In this document: positions 45,174-47,057 of the stretch, piece by piece
Numbering within the stretch: position 1 is the stretch's first letter
How the letters are laid out: each line of letters begins with the position of its first letter
Source: Elusimicrobia bacterium HGW-Elusimicrobia-2
Lineage (GTDB): Bacteria; CG03
Assembly (NCBI GenBank): GCA_002841685.1
Contig: PHAM01000004.1
Span: 1-47,057, forward strand
Direction of reading: 5' to 3'
Length of the DNA: 47,057 nucleotides
Translations under genes and position numbers: made by a program
The notes under the pieces: generated by a model
The model's database searches: none
Told to the model about the DNA's origin: nothing
Seen by the model: the letters and a program-made list of their open reading frames with translations, nothing else

Positions 45174-46875
45174 GTGCCTTTCACGAAACTAATTCTCCGA
45201 CGACAAAATTCGCATCAAAAATATTTTTGCCCTCCTGTCGATTTTCTCGTCGATAAAATACTCGTTTAACTTCACGTTTAGTCCGTTTTACCCCGTTTTT
45301 AACCCCTGTTTTAGGGGGAGGAGGGCAATTTTCACATCTTTTTTGTTTCGTGAAACCCTCCGGTTTTCCTAAATTTTCTCGTCTCAGCGTTTTTACCTCC
45401 ACCCCTCTTTTCACTTTCTCCGATGCGTGTTCTTTTATGTATACTTTCACGAAACTCGAACAGGAGGTATTTATCATGTTCCAGCCATACATTTTGTTGC
45501 CTGATAGTCGGCTTAAAAAATTCGAATTCATCCTTTCGCTTCTGCCGGATATTCCCTTATTCCATTCTTCCGGCAGAAACCCGTATCCACCTTCATCTGT
45601 CGTCAAAGCGCTTGTCCTTAAAAATCTCTTTGCCTTATCTAATTTATCCGACCTCGTAAGATTTTTATATGACTTCCCCATCTTAAGACAAATTTGCTCC
45701 TTCGATTCTTTTCAAACTTCTCTCCCCGTCGAACGTTTCTCTCATTTTCTCAAATCTTTTCCCAATTCCATCCTCCAAACCTGCAGAATAAATCTCGTCC
45801 ATCAACTAATCTCATATGACCAAATCTCAGGAGAACTTATTTCTGCCGACTCCTGCCCGGTTATTTCCCCCGTCAAAGAAAACAATCCCAAAACTACCGT
45901 CAAAGATCGCTTTAATAAATATAAATCCTGCACAGGAGACCCTGACGCAAAACTCGGTATTACTGTTTCTTTTCTTAAATCAAAAAAATCCATTTCTTTT
46001 TTCTGGGGTTACCGCAATCATATTATCAACGACGCTTTGTCTGAACTTCCCATCGACGAAATTACAAAACCCGCCAATATTCATGACTCCCAATTTCTCA
46101 TACCCCAACTTAAACTTATTTCTTCCACTTTCAATTTGAAAACCCGCGCTGTTCTCGCCGATTCCGCTTACGACTCCTCTCACATCCTCACCTTTATCGT
46201 CAATGAATTTCACTCTTCTCCTGTCATCGCCCGCAATCCGAGAAATTCTGCTTCGGCTTCTTCTTTTTCTCTCTCTTCGAATGGTATCCCTATCTGTCTC
46301 GCCGGTTTTGAAATGGTTTCCAAAGGCATCTTCTTTGACAAATCCCAGAATAGAAAACGGCATAAATTTATCTGCCCTATCAAAGGAGCCAAAAAGTTTG
46401 CCAGAAAGCATCCTTTCTGCCCGTGGAATCATCCTAAGTTTTTCTCTAACCGCTTCGGATGCTCCACTTATATTCGGCTTGATATAGATAACTCTATCCG
46501 AAAGTCCATTAATTATGGCTCGCAACTTTTTAAGAAGATTTATTCTCATCGCACTTCTTCTGAAAGAATCTTTTCCCGTTTGCTTTCCCTCTCTATGCAA
46601 AAACCTTCCGTTAAGGGACTCAATGCCATTTCCAATATTTGCACCATTGCTCATATTACTGTTCTTCTTGTCGCTCTTGCCGCCGTTAAATCCGGCAACT
46701 CCGATAAAATCCGCTTTGTAAAAAAACTCATTCCTAATCTTTAGCTCCTTTCCATCTTTTAGTATCTATTATCATCTATTTTATACCCATCCTTGCTTCT
46801 CTCGTCGAGAAATTATTTCTGACTTTTTTCTCCTCGTCGAGAACTATTTTTTACCCCCCGTTTCGTGAACGGCTA
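45174..46875 (+). mobile_element. complete 1702-bp insertion sequence, IS4-superfamily-like
   Basis: 16-bp imperfect TIRs (GTGCCTTTCACGAAAC / TAGCCGTTCACGAAAC, 13/16) flanked by 11-bp direct repeats AGGGTTCTCAA (45163-45173 and 46876-46886); intact transposase ORF. Confidence 0.9.
45476..46744 (+). CDS. DDE transposase (IS4/IS1182-like)
   Basis: SADSCPV..., AVLADSAYDSSHI, YSHRTSSERIFSRL (YxxRxxxE); SD AGGAGG before ATG 45476; between TIRs. Confidence 0.88.
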   Translation: MFQPYILLPDSRLKKFEFILSLLPDIPLFHSSGRNPYPPSSVVKALVLKNLFALSNLSDLVRFLYDFPILRQICSFDSFQTSLPVERFSHFLKSFPNSILQTCRINLVHQLISYDQISGELISADSCPVISPVKENNPKTTVKDRFNKYKSCTGDPDAKLGITVSFLKSKKSISFFWGYRNHIINDALSELPIDEITKPANIHDSQFLIPQLKLISSTFNLKTRAVLADSAYDSSHILTFIVNEFHSSPVIARNPRNSASASSFSLSSNGIPICLAGFEMVSKGIFFDKSQNRKRHKFICPIKGAKKFARKHPFCPWNHPKFFSNRFGCSTYIRLDIDNSIRKSINYGSQLFKKIYSHRTSSERIFSRLLSLSMQKPSVKGLNAISNICTIAHITVLLVALAAVKSGNSDKIRFVKKLIPNL

Positions 46876-46912
46876 AGGGTTCTCAATAAAACTGTGAACA
46901 GAACAACCATTT

Positions 46913-46942
46913 AATGTATCACATAAGTTTATCCTGTGTCAA
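46913..46942 (-). promoter_or_regulatory. putative original promoter of the HhH gene, now separated by the IS
   Basis: Minus strand TTGACA (46942-46937), 18 nt, TACATT (46918-46913). Confidence 0.4.
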
Positions 46943-47057
46943 ACCGTTGTTCAACATGCTGAAGTTTTGCCATAAGGATTTTTTGATAAAAAAACGCCGT
47001 TCACTTTTTGCCGCGAATTAAATCGTATTCATGTCTAAATTTATCAGGATTGGTATT

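Noticed and set aside
45980-46654. 224-aa minus-strand ORF in the IS (and 45181-45681 minus)
   Set aside because: Antisense to the transposase, strongly biased composition, no motif; explained by codon bias of the true CDS.
1-47057. CRISPR array
   Set aside because: No regularly spaced direct repeats of 20-40 bp were seen; the only close direct repeats are the tRNA-Val duplication and IS-related motifs.
1-47057. rRNA genes
   Set aside because: No 16S/23S/5S conserved segments recognised in the window.

Overview
The window reads as a chromosomal segment from a didermic (LPS-bearing) bacterium, probably an uncultured lineage. The phylum is not determinable from the window alone. Most of it is dense housekeeping operons: mnmE-yidC-yidD-rnpA-rpmH; divergent nth; hisF-hisH-acyltransferase; tRNA-Gly(CCC); a dcw cluster (ftsW-murD-mraY-murE-ftsI-ftsL-rsmH-mraZ, without murF); metH with a YhcH/YjgK/YiaL-family gene; thrS; pta-pilB-pilT-pilC-murG-yjbQ-asd-truA; lptF-lptG-S8 peptidase-PorV-like; and patatin-rsmG-parA-[GT/phosphatase fusion]-parB with a nearby parS-like palindrome. 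Accessory material includes a Phd/VapC-like TA module, an AT-rich gene encoding a tandem HNH protein, a structured insertion that duplicates the 3' end of tRNA-Val, palindromic repeats near 39 kb, and an intact IS with 11-bp target duplications. The observations most worth follow-up are: (1) a single-polypeptide GpgS-like glycosyltransferase plus histidine phosphatase encoded between parA and parB; (2) the tRNA-Val 3'-end duplication flanking a three-hairpin element; (3) a tandem-duplicated HNH protein whose first copy has lost key residues at exact 87-aa period; (4) the rpmH/nth divergent promoter with overlapping -35 elements and apparently leaderless starts on both sides; (5) an IS carrying two internal copies of its terminal-repeat core, inserted between a likely promoter and the SD of a repeat-bearing HhH secreted protein. 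All assignments come from reading sequence and motifs; no database search was run.
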